Shown here: piece after piece, positions 1-11,222 of the stretch
Layout: each line of letters opens with the position of its first letter
How positions within the stretch are numbered: the first letter of the stretch is position 1
DNA from: Dactylonectria macrodidyma
Taxonomy: Eukaryota > Ascomycota > Sordariomycetes > Hypocreales > Nectriaceae
Length of the DNA: 64,000 nt
NCBI GenBank assembly: GCA_020744425.1
Contig: JAGMUV010000009.1
Coordinates: 558,001 to 622,000, forward strand
Direction of reading: 5' to 3'
Notes under the pieces: generated by a model
What the model was told of the DNA's origin: nothing
What the model saw: only the letters and a program-made list of their open reading frames with translations
Databases searched by the model: none
Position numbers and translations under genes: made by a program

Positions 1-674
1 GCTGCTTTTCAGGCGCCCCTATCCACAATTTTTGCCTACCTACAGGACGATTTGTCCCCGAAGGCGTTGCTGACTGCGTCAGAATATGGCAGCATTTTGT
101 GGTGCGAGATAATTGTACGTAAGGTAGGATTTGCGTCTTTGTTTGCTTTTTCTCAGCGGGCTGACTCCAACGGGAAGGTCCGCTAATTGATGAATCCAGT
201 GTGGCTTAACACAACACAATCAGAGGCGGGGCATACTGTAGCTAAAGTCGCAGAACAAAGACTAATTGAATGCCTTCGGGCAGAAGTATGACTCGCTGTC
301 ATTTGTATGCGAACAGGAGAGTCGACGTTAGAGCGTTTGCGACGTTCAAGCCACAGTAGTCCCCTGGCTAGTAATTAATTACAATTCTTACTTGTCTCGG
401 CAGGCAAATCTTATCCATCTTAGCAGCCTATATCTCAACGTTGCACCGAAGATGTCATCTTCCGATCCCATACATATGCACAATCACGTGTCTAATGTTT
501 GGTAGGCAAGGATGACCAGCATCGGCACCCAGTTGAGCAACATCATTCCAGACACAATATGACTCTTCTTTAGATCGAGATCAATTCTATGACTTTTGAG
601 TCTAATCTATTGGACCTTTGTGCAGTCTCTCGCCGTTTCTCGTAACATTCTCATCTCCCAGAACTGTCGTCCCG
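1..674. other. Gene-free stretch at window edge
   Basis: No coding-like frame, RNA gene or repeat seen. It probably holds the 3' flank of the small minus-strand gene. Confidence 0.5.
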
Positions 675-1004
675 TCACTCCTTGCTTGGCGGCGTCCAAT
701 CCTCCAGACCCGGCTGATCAACCGACCTCCACATGAAGCACACCTCAACGCCCTTGCACGCATGGCTCAAATGCCCATCGGTATGCTCGCTATCATACAA
801 CCTCCTGAGGAAATCCTTCAACCCCGGCACCAGCGGCTTCAGTTCCGCCTCGGAGCCGTCCTGCGTTGCGGCCCAGAGCGTCACGACCGCTCCGTCGATG
901 ACCTTTGTCCAGTCGGGCTTGACCGAAAGCGTCTCGCTGTTGATCTTGTTGATGACCGCCCTGACGGCGTCGTCGAGCGCTGTGTCGCTGTTGCGGCCAG
1001 GCAT
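675..1004 (-). CDS. Small conserved-looking protein of unknown function (109 aa)
   Basis: Single-exon reading frame of 109 aa. I do not recognise the family. There is no signal peptide or membrane segment; the protein is acidic with two Trp-containing stretches (KPDWTKV, VVTLWAATQ) and looks like a compact soluble fold. The coding call rests on strong GC preference at third codon positions (runs of GTC, GAC, ATC, AAG, GCC), unlike surrounding DNA, and on a TATAAAG box about 160 bp upstream of the ATG. The overlapping plus-strand frames are the mirror of this codon bias. The nearest neighbour is a monooxygenase 1.2 kb away, pointing the other way. No function is inferred. Confidence 0.62.
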   Translation of the reverse strand: MPGRNSDTALDDAVRAVINKINSETLSVKPDWTKVIDGAVVTLWAATQDGSEAELKPLVPGLKDFLRRLYDSEHTDGHLSHACKGVEVCFMWRSVDQPGLEDWTPPSKE

Positions 1005-1160
1005 TTTGTATTGGGTCTGTGAGTGCGTGGAGTATGTGTTTTTCCGTAAATGTTTTGTGCTTGTGTTTGTGTTTGTGAGGTTGAGCCGAAGTAGATTATT
1101 TGATCTGCTAGCTGTGTGTTTGGTGTAATGAGGACTTGATCAAGTTATGCTGAAGCTGGA

Positions 1161-1167
1161 CTTTATA
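1161..1167 (-). promoter_or_regulatory. TATA-like box for the 109-aa gene
   Basis: TATAAAG on the minus strand, roughly 160 bp before the ATG at 1004. A position-based guess; the distance is long for a short 5' UTR. Confidence 0.3.
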
Positions 1168-2166
1168 CTTATTCTTGATCCATTGAAGGGTCCTGATTAA
1201 CTGCATCTCCTGGTAGCACGAGCATCCTATCATTGTTCACGAGATGTCCCGGCGGTAACAAGTCCGTGATGCGGTCGTCACTGCTCAGTATTGATCATGA
1301 TGATGTGTGTTTCAAACCAATTCATTGATGTTCAACACATTTTCTATGCGCATTGTCACAGCCTAACTGCTCAATCATTCTCTGAACTGACCAACGGAAA
1401 AATAGCGCAAAGCGGCTACTGTGGAGGTAGTGTGACGATTTGGCGGATACGACAGACATAACCACACGCCCAGCATCATCTGGCCGGGCACGCAGTAGCA
1501 AGCAAGGAACTGATCAGATCAATAGGCACGGGTAAGGGAGGAATTCAGGCAGAACAGATCAAATTAAGTCACAGGAAAAGCTCAAAAAAATGAAAAGAAG
1601 ACTGAAGAGGCATCTGGAAGCATGCCCTTCTAGAGAACTGTCTCTCCGTAGTCCCTCATACCTAACCACCTTGCGATCAGATCCATTTTGTGGTCCTGTG
1701 CGGCAGCTTAGGTAGTTTCCCAAGTAAACAGCACGTACCTCGCATAAGTGGCAAACAAGTGACCTTCAATCTCATCATGTCCAGGCGTCAGCCGCAAAGA
1801 GCTCTTTACTCGCAAGATATCTTCTCGTCGCGAAGGGATGTTCCCCCGTTCTTCTAGCCACCGCCCGCCCTGTAAGTCCTCCCAACATTATTTACCCACC
1901 CCCGTTTGAGGTAGGGGGCGCTAATTGGATAGGTTTGTCAAGGGAACCATGTAAGTTCCTCCGTGAACTACACTAGCATAGGTTGTTCCGGCACTAACCC
2001 TAGCACCTCAAATTTCCGGAGCAACTTTCTCTGCGGCAAACTCCGTTCGAGTTCCGCTGCATGCAATCATACATTCTGCGGGTCAAATTCAACAAGGAGC
2101 AGAATTTGTAATTCCTCGACTTAATCAGGATCTCATAATAGAGCATTTTCAACGCATTCTCCAGAC

Positions 2167-2173
2167 TATAAAA
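2167..2173 (+). promoter_or_regulatory. TATA box of the FAD monooxygenase gene
   Basis: TATAAAA 65-70 bp upstream of the ATG at 2238, followed by a C/A-rich leader typical of fungal core promoters. Confidence 0.5.
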
Positions 2174-2237
2174 GATGCTTCCACTGTCCTCAACATTTCT
2201 AATACGCTAAACAGCCCCTATACCAACAAACTACGCC

Positions 2238-3627
2238 ATGGATAACAATAAGGTCAGCAGCTTCAAAGTCATAGTTGTCGGTGGAGGTCCTATCGGACTA
2301 ACGGCTGCACATGCTCTACACCTCGCGGGCATTGACTTTGTCGTCCTTGAGCGCAGACCCAACATTGTCGAAGATCAAGGCGCCAGTCTCGTGGTCTACC
2401 CCCACACTTTCAGAGTCCTCTATCAATTCGGTATTTTAGAGAAAGTACTATCTGTGGGCAGCGAGCTCAATCACCATTTGTCTATCACCAGCAGCGGACA
2501 TGTGTTCAAAGAGGGCACAAGGTATGACCGGGTGCGTGAGAAGTAAGTCCAAATCGCATAACTCGCTCAAGCTGCCGGACTGACACCTGTGGGTCAGCCA
2601 TGGCTATGGACCTGCTGCCTTTCACCGCGCTGAGTTGATTGAGATTATGTACAATGGTCTCCCTGCAGCCGCGAAAGAAAAGGTCTTGACCGACAAGAAA
2701 CTGGTCGACATCGAAACCAGCAAATCCGGTGTCAAGGTGACATGTGCCGATGGCAGTGTCTATCAGGGATCCATGGTCATGGGTGCCGACGGCGTCTACA
2801 GCAAAACCCGCCGCTTGATGCGCGATCTTGCCCTCGGGGATGATCCATCACGGGCTTGGGACCCCGAGGAACCGTTCATAGCATCCTACCAGGTCCTATT
2901 TGGGGCGTTCCCGACACCTTCAGATCCGGGTCTAGGATACGACATTCAGACTCGACATAAGTCCATCATGTATCTCAGCGGCCATCAGCGCTCATGGTTT
3001 TTCTTATACAAGAAGCTACCGAAACCCACCAAAGAGCGCATGGATTACACTGATCAGGACCTTGAAGCTTTGTCCAAGGAGTTCGCCGAATTTCCCCTCA
3101 CCCAGACCGTGAAGGTCAAAGATGTCTGGCCACGAATGTTGGGGGCGGGCCTGACAAACCTTCACGAAGGGATTGTGCAACACTGGAGCTTGGGTAGGAT
3201 AGTACTTGTGGGTGATGCCTGCCACAAGTTGACAACCCATCTCGGCCTAGGATACAACAACGGGGTTCAAGATGTTGTGGTGCTTTGCAACAGTCTTCGA
3301 GACGCCGTCCGTGCGGCCCCTGATAGAAACCCAGACGCCTCTGCTCTCACACAGGTCTTTGAAAAGTACGAAACTGCTCGAAAGAGCCCAGCTAGCTCGC
3401 TCGTTGCTGATCTAGCTCACTCGGGGATGGAGACACGCATGCACGCTTGGGCGAACATGGGATACTACGTGCTTTCTCGATTTCTAATCATACCTAAATT
3501 TGTAGAGGACGCGTTTGTGAATCTCGTTTTCTCACCTGAGATTCGGAAAGGACAGGTATTGGATTACGTCCCAACGGAAGAGCCCATGAAAGGTAAGCTC
3601 AGTTGGCTAAATCCAATGAGGGTTTAG
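2238..3627 (+). CDS. FAD-dependent monooxygenase (aromatic hydroxylase/PaxM-like family)
   Basis: Two exons (2238-2542, 2598-3627) give 444 aa. The 55-nt intron has GTAAGT and a CAG acceptor, and the join restores a continuous frame through NHGYGPAAFH. Visible motifs: the N-terminal dinucleotide-binding GGGPIG at residues 15-20 followed by an acidic strand end (LERR); the mid-protein GADGVYS motif that contacts FAD/NADPH; and the second FAD motif GRIVLVGDACH near residue 300. This is the class A flavoprotein monooxygenase set. Such enzymes hydroxylate or epoxidise small molecules, often in secondary metabolism, but no backbone synthase lies in the window. The minus-strand Zn2Cys6 regulator downstream (4779-6855) is the closest possible partner. 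There is no secretion signal, so it is probably cytosolic or ER-peripheral. The substrate cannot be read. Confidence 0.9.
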
Positions 3628-4778
3628 CATGGAAAGATACAATGGTAAGCTAGGCTTTTCAGGAAATAACCAGGGCGAAGAAGCTTTATTTAAGTAGGAT
3701 CATCAAAAACAAGCATTGCTTTACAGTGTCAAGCCTAACTACCTTCCGTAAAGAGCTCCTCACGTCAGTCTAGGCGATGTACGGAGCGGACTCCGCTGAA
3801 GATTCTATAAGAAAACGTTGTTCTGAGGGTGGAAACTGCCATTGCCGCTTTTATCTCACGTGCCTTTATTTACACTTCCTGTTCAGATCTAGGTTGATCC
3901 GTCAGAGACAAAGGCCTGCTTCCACCGAGGGCTTACTCATTCTTGCCAGCGACCAGGTGAACACTGCAGCCGAAGCATCAAATAAGACAGTAACTATATT
4001 CTGGGGGTCTTTTAAACACTTACGACGTAATCGAGCTCCTTCTTGAATTGCGCCACATATTGGACTTGGAACAAGCTCGGATGATGAGAATTGGGGTTTC
4101 GTTGTCGCCGTATCCGGCAGCCACTCATGTCTCGTTCTAATATCTAATAGAGCTTCGGTCCACTGCTTATCCTCGTCTTACCAGGGCAAGTGATAGTGCT
4201 TTCTATCAGAATAACAGACTCCTTTTCCAAGTATTAAGAGGATTGATAGTACTTTACTACCCTCAGTGTGATGAGCTGGTTGAAAAGGGTGAAGAACGCA
4301 ACAAGATAGCACTAAAACAGCAGGAGGGTGTGGTGGTAGTGTAGGTTGATCTTTGAAGCGCTTTATTCATCACCTAGCTTCTTATATACTCTCTGGTGCC
4401 CCTCTCGGGGCCAGCCTCCGTCTCAACCGGTCCTACCCTAAGTCTCTCTGTGCACATGACACTCAGCATATGCTCACCACCCTAGGGCTCACACCGTAGA
4501 GTGTCTTTCATGTAGGACATTGAATGCCAACAAGTAAGCCCATGACGTACTCTAATTCGCAGCCCTTACTCTGGCTGACCCTACAAGACACCATAAATAA
4601 TTTCCAAAACTAGAGGACAAGCTCTGTCTCGAGATCTGCTGGAGCTGTTGAGAGGAACTGCAGCCATCTTGGGTGCAGCGGCGCTTCGAAACGAACAAGA
4701 ATGGATTGAATATGAAAATAAGAGAGTGGACCCATCATCATCTCCCTAAAACCTTTGAACGAAACTTGTAAAACTGTG
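3628..4778. other. Convergent intergenic region with candidate LTR
   Basis: No convincing gene. The 89-aa plus-strand frame at 3777-4046 has no coding bias. The section 4267-4590 is annotated separately as a possible solo LTR. Confidence 0.45.
4267..4590 (-). repeat. Candidate solo LTR (324 bp) of an LTR retrotransposon
   Basis: Read on the minus strand, the segment starts TGT and ends ACA, the usual short inverted termini. Inside, in the expected order, are a TATATAA box, a downstream AATAAA signal and a short run to the 3' end. No internal coding region, primer-binding site or second copy is nearby, so it would be a solo remnant. A clean 5-bp target duplication was not found (CTCAG before, CCATA after), so the call is tentative. 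Confidence 0.35.
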
Positions 4779-6855
4779 TCAGCCGGAAAAGGCCATCTCT
4801 AGCAATAGCATGTACTTACGAAGGAGGAGTCTTGGGAGTGTCCAAGTGTTTGCAAACTGCTCGAGTAGCAGGAGAAGGACCATCTCACAGTGCTCGAGGT
4901 TAGACTGAAGGGAAGAATCAGTAGCTCCAGTGAACTTTTTATGAAGATCGACGAAGATAAGACCAGTGAAGATGATAAAGGATACTGCTGGATCTACACT
5001 TAGAGTGAAAGCGCTGTTCCACTGTTCCGATATAGATGCCATGTCCTGGCATGTCTCAAGGACTTTCTGCCAGCTCAACAGCCATTCATCTCCTTCATCA
5101 AAAGAAGAACAGTTCATGATCGAGATAAGAAGTCGTGCCATGAGCAAATGGAGAACCGTGACTAGCCTCAGGTGGTGATCAGAGCGCGTTTCATTTAAAA
5201 ACGCATTGCGCATAGGATTAAGATAGTTTTTCGGAAGAGAGAGACGTAGTGCAGAAAGGCTTCGCTCGAGATCGGCAAGAGACGTGGCTGTCTCGCCTGA
5301 CGGCCCCATCATCATATGTAATTGCAGCGCTCGGCCGACGTGACGCGTGGCGGTCGCAGTAATAATGTGAAGGTTGAACAGCGATGTCTGAGGTGAATCC
5401 GATGTAATTGTAGGGATGAGTTGCCAAAGACCACCGGGGTGAGGCGGTAAGTATGGTTTTGGCCCTTGTCGACTCTGTTGACTCTCTGGTTGACAATCCA
5501 ATTGTTGATCGCACATGAGAGCGGTCCTCATGAGCCTCTCATCAATTAAATACGGTGTTCCTGACGATAGATTTGCGTACGTGTCGAGGCGATAGATGAA
5601 CCACCATACGAGGCGCCAATCCTCCAATTCATCCTGGCCCATAGTACCCCAGCTGGGGTCACGAAGGTGGGAATTTTCGAGGCGGTCGAGGCGGTCAAGT
5701 CCTATCCAGTACGCCATGCGGGTGAGTTTTCCAATCCGCACCCAAGCCTGCTGCCCAGGGAATTGATGAAATTCATAGAACGCTAGTAGGCAAGCCTTGC
5801 GAAATTGATCAATTGACGGGGAATCGCCGCACATGTTTTCCTGATGCAACCCTGAACTTAACATGAGGTCGATATAGGAGTCAAGGTCGGAGCCACCAGA
5901 GGCCAATTTGACCCCTATCAGTTTAGTCGTAATTGTGAGCAGAGTCAAGACGAGATCGCGGCTGTATAAAGAGTTCCTAATGCTAGGGAGGAATCGCGCG
6001 CTTGAGAAGATGGGAACAGCATCATGAACCACTTCCAAGAACTTTTCTAGGCTGTAAGGGTCAGAAAGGGGAGGGGAAAAAAGGGGGGGAGCAGGGACAC
6101 TTAGCGGGACGACTAAGCAGCCATGGTGGGAAGCCCATACAGATGTTGCTCCTCCCCAGGGAGGAAATTGGGTATAGTCGAATGCTTCGTTCTGCTCCTT
6201 GCATCATGAGACGATTCAGAACCAGCCAGAGTGCTGGACCCAGAGGACGCAACAGGTCTAGGTGTTGAGGCAGTTTCTACCGTAGATGGCTCTTCCTCAT
6301 TAGACAGTCGGCGATTAACATGGCGCCGCTGCCGGTCTTTAACCACGAACCGGGAAACTGTTTAGCACGATGGACTGAACTTGTTGTGGCAACGGAGGGG
6401 GGCACATAGCCGAAGGGCCTTACCATGAGATCTTTGCACGCGCCGCGAGCCGCGGCGGAAACCACGCGGCGGGCCAGGTCTGCGTCTTACCGATGAATAC
6501 GTGCAAGTGTATCCACGTTGAAGGCAGGGAGAGCACGTCGGTCGCCCCACGTCACCTATGACCAACAGGTTCGGTCAGCCTTCGTGATTGAGACTCGGTT
6601 TGCGGAACAGCTGCACCGCTCACGCACACTTCACTTTCTTCCTGGAGATGGTATCAGCTGGGAGAAGGCGACGACTGTGGACTCGGGCAAGGAAGTCGCG
6701 GTTTACCAGATACAGTTGTCGCAGACTCTGGACCCTGACGGCAGGCTCTCGCTTTCGCTGGGATGTTGTGGTGCGACGAACTCGGGCGGCGACCACTGGA
6801 GTGCTTCGGCGTCGAAGACGGTAGTCGGCGTCATGGATGATGGTGATTCCTGCAT
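4779..6855 (-). CDS. Zn2Cys6 fungal-specific transcription factor (about 600 aa)
   Basis: Proposed exons: 6855-6707, 6641-6628, 6555-6424, 6357-about 6281 and 6197-4779, coding about 596-605 aa. The zinc cluster only appears after splicing: CDNC (exon 1), a 14-nt exon supplying KKVK, then CDVGRPTCSPCLQRGYTC (exon 3). This gives the canonical C-x2-C-x6-C-x6-C-x2-C-x6-C binuclear cluster, followed by a basic linker (RRRPGPPRG). The long last exon holds the fungal transcription factor middle homology region, starting near SDPYSLEKF and including the WFIYRLDTYANLSSGTP segment. The exon 4/5 junction is uncertain: a GTAGAA or a GTTGCG donor both keep frame into the acceptor before 6197. It probably acts in the nucleus on CGG-type sites. 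Its target is unknown; the FAD monooxygenase converges on it. Confidence 0.85.
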
Positions 6856-8790
6856 GGTTCGACTCTCGGCGTACACAACCCACTAGTCTGTGACCTTCCC
6901 AAGATAGAAAGACAACTGAGGTGTGTAGAGAAAACAGGCGACTCGGTCGCGGACCCGGCGAAAGATGCTCCGCTGAGAGCTAGAAGGAGGATCATACCGG
7001 TTGCACGCCGTGTTTGGGTTATGAACCTGCTATGTCAAAGGGGTTTTTGCGACGGAATACTCCGGGGCTAGGCTCCACATCTTTCGGGATAACTTTCGAC
7101 ACAACGTCTAAGAAAGAACGGGCCTTGTATGAGTTAGATCCTCCGACGGAGCAACTAACAAGTCCCAAAGACATAGATCCAATAAAGAGAGCGAGCTACG
7201 AGGCTCAGCCCCACAAGCATTTTCATACAATTGCTAATTCCATCTAATGCTGAGGCCCCAGGCCTAGTATTTTATTTCGTTTCATTCTAACTGTTGTACT
7301 TAGGTGGATAGCAACCAAGATCCGTTTCGGGAGGGCTTCGACAGTTAACGGGTAAATATCGGACCGATGGAAGATGGAAGATGACACGTGACGAGGTGGA
7401 TGGGCAGTTCGGCTCCAGGGGTCAATCTCGAGCGTTCTGCACGCACGCGCCCGTTGCCGCAATCCAGACTTTGACTGTCTTGACCCTTACTAGTAACTTT
7501 ATAGCTATTAACATGCGTCCCTCGCTCTTCTCAATAGGCATCTCGCATTTACGAGTCAGACCATCCCCCTACTGGAGGTACGGAGGTTAAGGGATGGTCG
7601 ATTTATTATAGACCCCCAAAGCAAGCAAAGCAGCATCACGGTTCTTCGAACTAAATTGTTTGCTATCCGCTTTATTAAGGACGAGTTACTGCTGGGACAA
7701 AGTCCCAAAAAAAAAGAGAAAAAAAAAAACAGCTACGGTCCTTCGATCACCCAGCAGGTATCCATTGCAAGTCAAAGGAATAATTACATGAACCACGTTT
7801 CAAGGACGCACCGCAATGTCGATAGTTGCATCACCCGACGGTCCGGGCGGTCTACCCTGTACTCCGCAACACAGACCGACGGGATGGCTCATCACAGGCG
7901 TCTATGTCGCGGTTAATCATTGGACGATTCTTTCTTGTACCTGAACTACAAATAGCGTGCTGGCAAGTATGGGCAGAGGAACCGTGTGACCAATCCATGC
8001 GCGAAAGCGACAGCGACCACTCAACCTATAGCTACGGGTACCGGCACCGCTCACGATCCAGCGAGATCCAATCCCTGAATGCATACCACTCCTCCTATCA
8101 CATCCGCGCTTCCCTGCACACAATCCAGGCATTTCTGTGCTAATTCTCCCCCAATTCAGCTGTCATTCTCCCGTTCTAGACTTTCAGGAGGCCGGCTGTT
8201 CGCTGCCGACCAGGCGGCCTCTCAGCCACTCAGCGCATCTCCACAGCGGACCCTCCGTTTCACAGTTGGTGGCCTCCCAGGTGGCCCCGCGCGCTGATTG
8301 GCTCCCAGCATGCCCTTTTTTGGTTCAGCCAGCCATTGTTTCGCCAAGCGGCCAGTTCCCCCGCGATGAACTTGTTTCGCCCTTCGTCTGCGTTGAGGCT
8401 CTGGTCGTGGCTTTTATACGCTGGGTATAACGGCTAGCTAGCTCAGGGGGGAGGAAGACAGGCAAAAAAAGGGAGACGAGGAGCAGTTAAGAACAGCATC
8501 CAACCCCCCTCGGATTCCCTCGCCTCTCCCACGCACGCAGCCATTCCCTTCATTCTGTCTTGTCCCACTGCCAGGCGCATACCGAAAACCTTCGCTCTTT
8601 ATCTGCTCAATTCACACTCTTTTTTTCTTCCTTGTTCCCTGTGGCTGGTCCTCGCCTTTTGTTGCATTACGCCACTGTTCACTGATCCCGATTCACTGAA
8701 CGCCAAGACTACTTATACGCACGGCCGTGTATAAAAACTACCCTGTCTATTCCACGATACCCCATCAAATCTTCCACATTTTTCTCCATC
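6856..8790. other. Gene-free region upstream of two divergent genes
   Basis: About 1.9 kb with no frame showing codon bias. It includes an A-rich tract near 7708-7730 and a C/T-rich stretch around 8500-8650 leading into the core promoter of the secreted-protein gene. Confidence 0.5.
8730..8736 (+). promoter_or_regulatory. TATA box of the secreted-protein gene
   Basis: TATAAAA about 55-60 bp before the ATG at 8791. Confidence 0.5.
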
Positions 8791-9405
8791 ATGAAGTTCA
8801 CCACCATCCTCACCCCGTTGATCCTCGCCAACGCGGCGCTGGCGAACCTCAACGCGACCACCATCGTGGCCGAAATCGCTCCGGGCTCCGAGAGCTGTGC
8901 CTCGGACAACGCCGACTGCCGGACGGCCCCGGTAGTCGGCACCTACCTGGCGCTCGCGATGCGCAAGTATAGCATCTACAGCGTCAACCAGATGGCTGCC
9001 GTCATCTCGCTCATGGCCTTTGAGTCCGTCGACTTCGCCTACAAGCACAACATCTCGCCTGGTCGTCCCGGTCAGGGCACCGCCAACATGCAGACGGCCG
9101 GGTATAACCTGCTCTACGCCAAGTCGCTCGACGGCGTCAAGGACAAGGTCGCCGACATTGACTCCGTCGACGGCCTGTCTGACGACAAGCTCAACGAGAT
9201 CCTGGCTCTCGTCACGCCTGATGAATACAATTTCGGCAGTGGGCCATGGTTCCTCACTACTCAGTGCGATGCGAGCGTGCGCACCCAGCTTGACGCCGAC
9301 ATTGATGCCGGATTCTCAGCTTACATGGGATGTGTCGGCACCACTCTCACCGACGAGCGAACTGCCTACTTGACGCGAGCAAAGGAGGCTTTTGGCATCA
9401 ACTAG
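8791..9405 (+). CDS. Small secreted protein of unknown function, possibly lysozyme-like (204 aa)
   Basis: An intron-free 204-aa protein with a classical signal peptide: MKF, a hydrophobic stretch, and cleavage near ALA-N at about residues 18-20. The mature part has four cysteines (two close together near residues 37-43, two near the C-terminus), consistent with two disulphides. The central part has an MAFES motif followed by PGRPGQGTANMQ; a Glu in an AxxxMAFES helix followed by a G/T/N loop resembles the layout of lysozyme-fold hydrolases. That resemblance is an inference, not an identification. The 3' end converges on the beta-xylosidase gene, with only 122 bp between stop codons. It could be a wall-active enzyme or an effector-type protein. 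Confidence 0.8.
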   Translation: MKFTTILTPLILANAALANLNATTIVAEIAPGSESCASDNADCRTAPVVGTYLALAMRKYSIYSVNQMAAVISLMAFESVDFAYKHNISPGRPGQGTANMQTAGYNLLYAKSLDGVKDKVADIDSVDGLSDDKLNEILALVTPDEYNFGSGPWFLTTQCDASVRTQLDADIDAGFSAYMGCVGTTLTDERTAYLTRAKEAFGIN

Positions 9406-9527
9406 GCCTTTGTTATCAAGGAGGCTACCTTGCTTTGACAGATACCCAGAAGTAACACAATTGTAAAAGATACCCATATTCATGACTATTTCCAATCCAT
9501 CATTCTGAGCACTCTTGACGCGCCCCA

Positions 9528-11141
9528 TCAGGGATCGTACCGATCCGTTGCATCATGCGCCGGCCGATACGTAAAGTAATCAAACGTAGCCGTCCTTGCC
9601 GTCCCGTTGAGATCCGAACAAGCCACGCCCACAAAGGCGCCCGTGAAGCTCCCATGCGCCTGATGCCCACCGCACTCGTCAGAGAGGATCGAAGCATCGA
9701 AAACCGGCCCAATATCCTTCATCTCTCCACCGTCTAGGCCGTATGAAAACTGCAACCGTGAGCCCCGAACCGCCACCGCCAGCTTCACCTTGCCCTCGTT
9801 GGGTATTTGGACCGCCGCGCTACCCGGAGCCTCGAGTTTCCCCTCGGGGTACGACGCCTCGGAGCTCATGATGAGTAGCTCTCGCTGGCCGTCCGAGTGC
9901 GCGGTGACGGTCAGGTAGTAAAAGTTGTACCGGCAGTAGTAGGCCGTAAGGCCAGCGAACTCGCGCTCGTCCAACGGCGAAAAGTCGATGACCGTCTCGG
10001 CATCGTACGAGAAGTGAACCTGGCGACGTGCCACCAGCGCCTGCTCAAACCAGGAACCGATGGCCTCCCGCCCAAACAAAGACAACTTTCCGTCGTCGCA
10101 GGAAAATATCCGATTGGTTTCAGGGGTTCGGAGCCATTGAAAGTCTTTGTGCAACCCGCTCTCAAACGTGTACCTTTGTTCTGCCCAGTACGAGTCGTTA
10201 TCTCGGGTCCCTGGCAGGGTAACAAAGAGGCTGGGCACAGGGCCATTCTTGACATAGAGCCAGTCGTCTTCACCCCAGTATGCTTCTTGGATTCCAGTTT
10301 CTCGCCCCAACACGCACCGGCGGTTCTGGCCGGTGGGCCTTCCAGTAAGATGAACGAGATACGTCTTCCCATCTGCACTTTCAACAATGTCTCCGTGGCC
10401 AGACCGTTGCAAAGCAGCAAATGGAGAATCCTTGGACGTCAGAACATGTTTCTGAGGGTGTGTTTCATAAGGGCCCCAAATGTCGCGAGATCGCGCAAGA
10501 GTGCAGGCGTGGTCATACCCAGTGCCTCCCTCAGCTGTCAAGAGGTAGTACCAGCCGTTTCGCTTGTACAAATGCGGGCCTTCGACAAGCGCAAGGTCCG
10601 TTCCTTGGTAAACATTCTTCTTTGGCCCAACAAGCTTCTCTGCCTTGGGGTCAAACTCTTGCAAGATGATTCCGGCAAACAGCAAGGGTCGTCGGCGATG
10701 GTCCCAGAGCATATTGACAAACCACTTGCGGCCGTCGTCATCGTGGAACAGGGATGGATCGAAGCCAGAAGAATTGGCATAGATTGGGTCAGACCAAGGC
10801 CCTTCGATTGTAGGGGAGTGGGCGATGTAGTTGTGGGCGTCTTTGAACGAACCGTCCTTTCGTTTCACATCTGTGTAGACCAGCCAGAACTTGTCGCCAT
10901 CGTGAGTGAGGCAAGGCGCCCAGACTCCGCAGCTATCGGGATCACCGCGCATATCCAGCTGGCTCTTTCGATTGAGTGGGCGCACAATCAAGTCCCAGTT
11001 GACCAGATCCTTGGAATGGTGAATCTGGACGCCTGGGTACCACTCAAAGGTAGAGGTGGCGATATAGTAGTCATCGCCAACTCTGAGAATCGACGGGTCC
11101 GGGTTGAACCCGGGGAGAATGGGGTTCCTAATCAGTGACAT
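9528..11141 (-). CDS. GH43 beta-xylosidase / alpha-L-arabinofuranosidase (537 aa)
   Basis: Single exon. I place the start at the internal ATG (11141) because the GH43 fold begins within a few residues (NPILPGFNPDPSI); the 21 residues available upstream look non-native. All three catalytic carboxylates are visible: the base D15 in NPDPS, the pKa-modulating D128 in SGFDPS, and the acid E187 in VEGPH. A five-bladed propeller is followed from about residue 320 by the C-terminal beta-sandwich seen in the Selenomonas SXA-type group (GH43 subfamily 11). There is no signal peptide, so it is probably an intracellular enzyme releasing xylose or arabinose from imported oligosaccharides. A TATATATAA box lies about 75 bp upstream. 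The Zn2Cys6 gene just behind it on the same strand is a candidate regulator only by proximity. Confidence 0.93.
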   Translation of the reverse strand: MSLIRNPILPGFNPDPSILRVGDDYYIATSTFEWYPGVQIHHSKDLVNWDLIVRPLNRKSQLDMRGDPDSCGVWAPCLTHDGDKFWLVYTDVKRKDGSFKDAHNYIAHSPTIEGPWSDPIYANSSGFDPSLFHDDDGRKWFVNMLWDHRRRPLLFAGIILQEFDPKAEKLVGPKKNVYQGTDLALVEGPHLYKRNGWYYLLTAEGGTGYDHACTLARSRDIWGPYETHPQKHVLTSKDSPFAALQRSGHGDIVESADGKTYLVHLTGRPTGQNRRCVLGRETGIQEAYWGEDDWLYVKNGPVPSLFVTLPGTRDNDSYWAEQRYTFESGLHKDFQWLRTPETNRIFSCDDGKLSLFGREAIGSWFEQALVARRQVHFSYDAETVIDFSPLDEREFAGLTAYYCRYNFYYLTVTAHSDGQRELLIMSSEASYPEGKLEAPGSAAVQIPNEGKVKLAVAVRGSRLQFSYGLDGGEMKDIGPVFDASILSDECGGHQAHGSFTGAFVGVACSDLNGTARTATFDYFTYRPAHDATDRYDP

Positions 11142-11213
11142 TGTATCATCCAGCCACAAACGTTGAATATGTATCGTAACAGTTGTGAGAATCCGAGAGC
11201 ACATCGCTCGGAG

Positions 11214-11222
11214 TTATATATA
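11214..11222 (-). promoter_or_regulatory. TATA box of the GH43 gene
   Basis: TATATATAA read on the minus strand, about 75 bp upstream of the chosen ATG at 11141. It supports the shorter start. Confidence 0.45.

Larger units (their letters stand above)
1005..2237. other. Divergent intergenic region between the 109-aa gene and the monooxygenase
   Basis: Only short, codon-bias-free frames. It holds the promoters of the two flanking, divergently transcribed genes, including TATA-like boxes at 1161-1167 (minus) and 2167-2173 (plus). Confidence 0.5.

Noticed and set aside
3590..3629. Possible extra 3' intron in the monooxygenase giving an alternative short tail
   Set aside because: The GT-AG interval would be 35 nt, too short for fungal splicing; the unspliced tail GKLSWLNP is family-like.
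9897..11138. 413-aa plus-strand open frame opposite the GH43 gene
   Set aside because: Antisense shadow; the GH43 catalytic motifs are on the minus strand.
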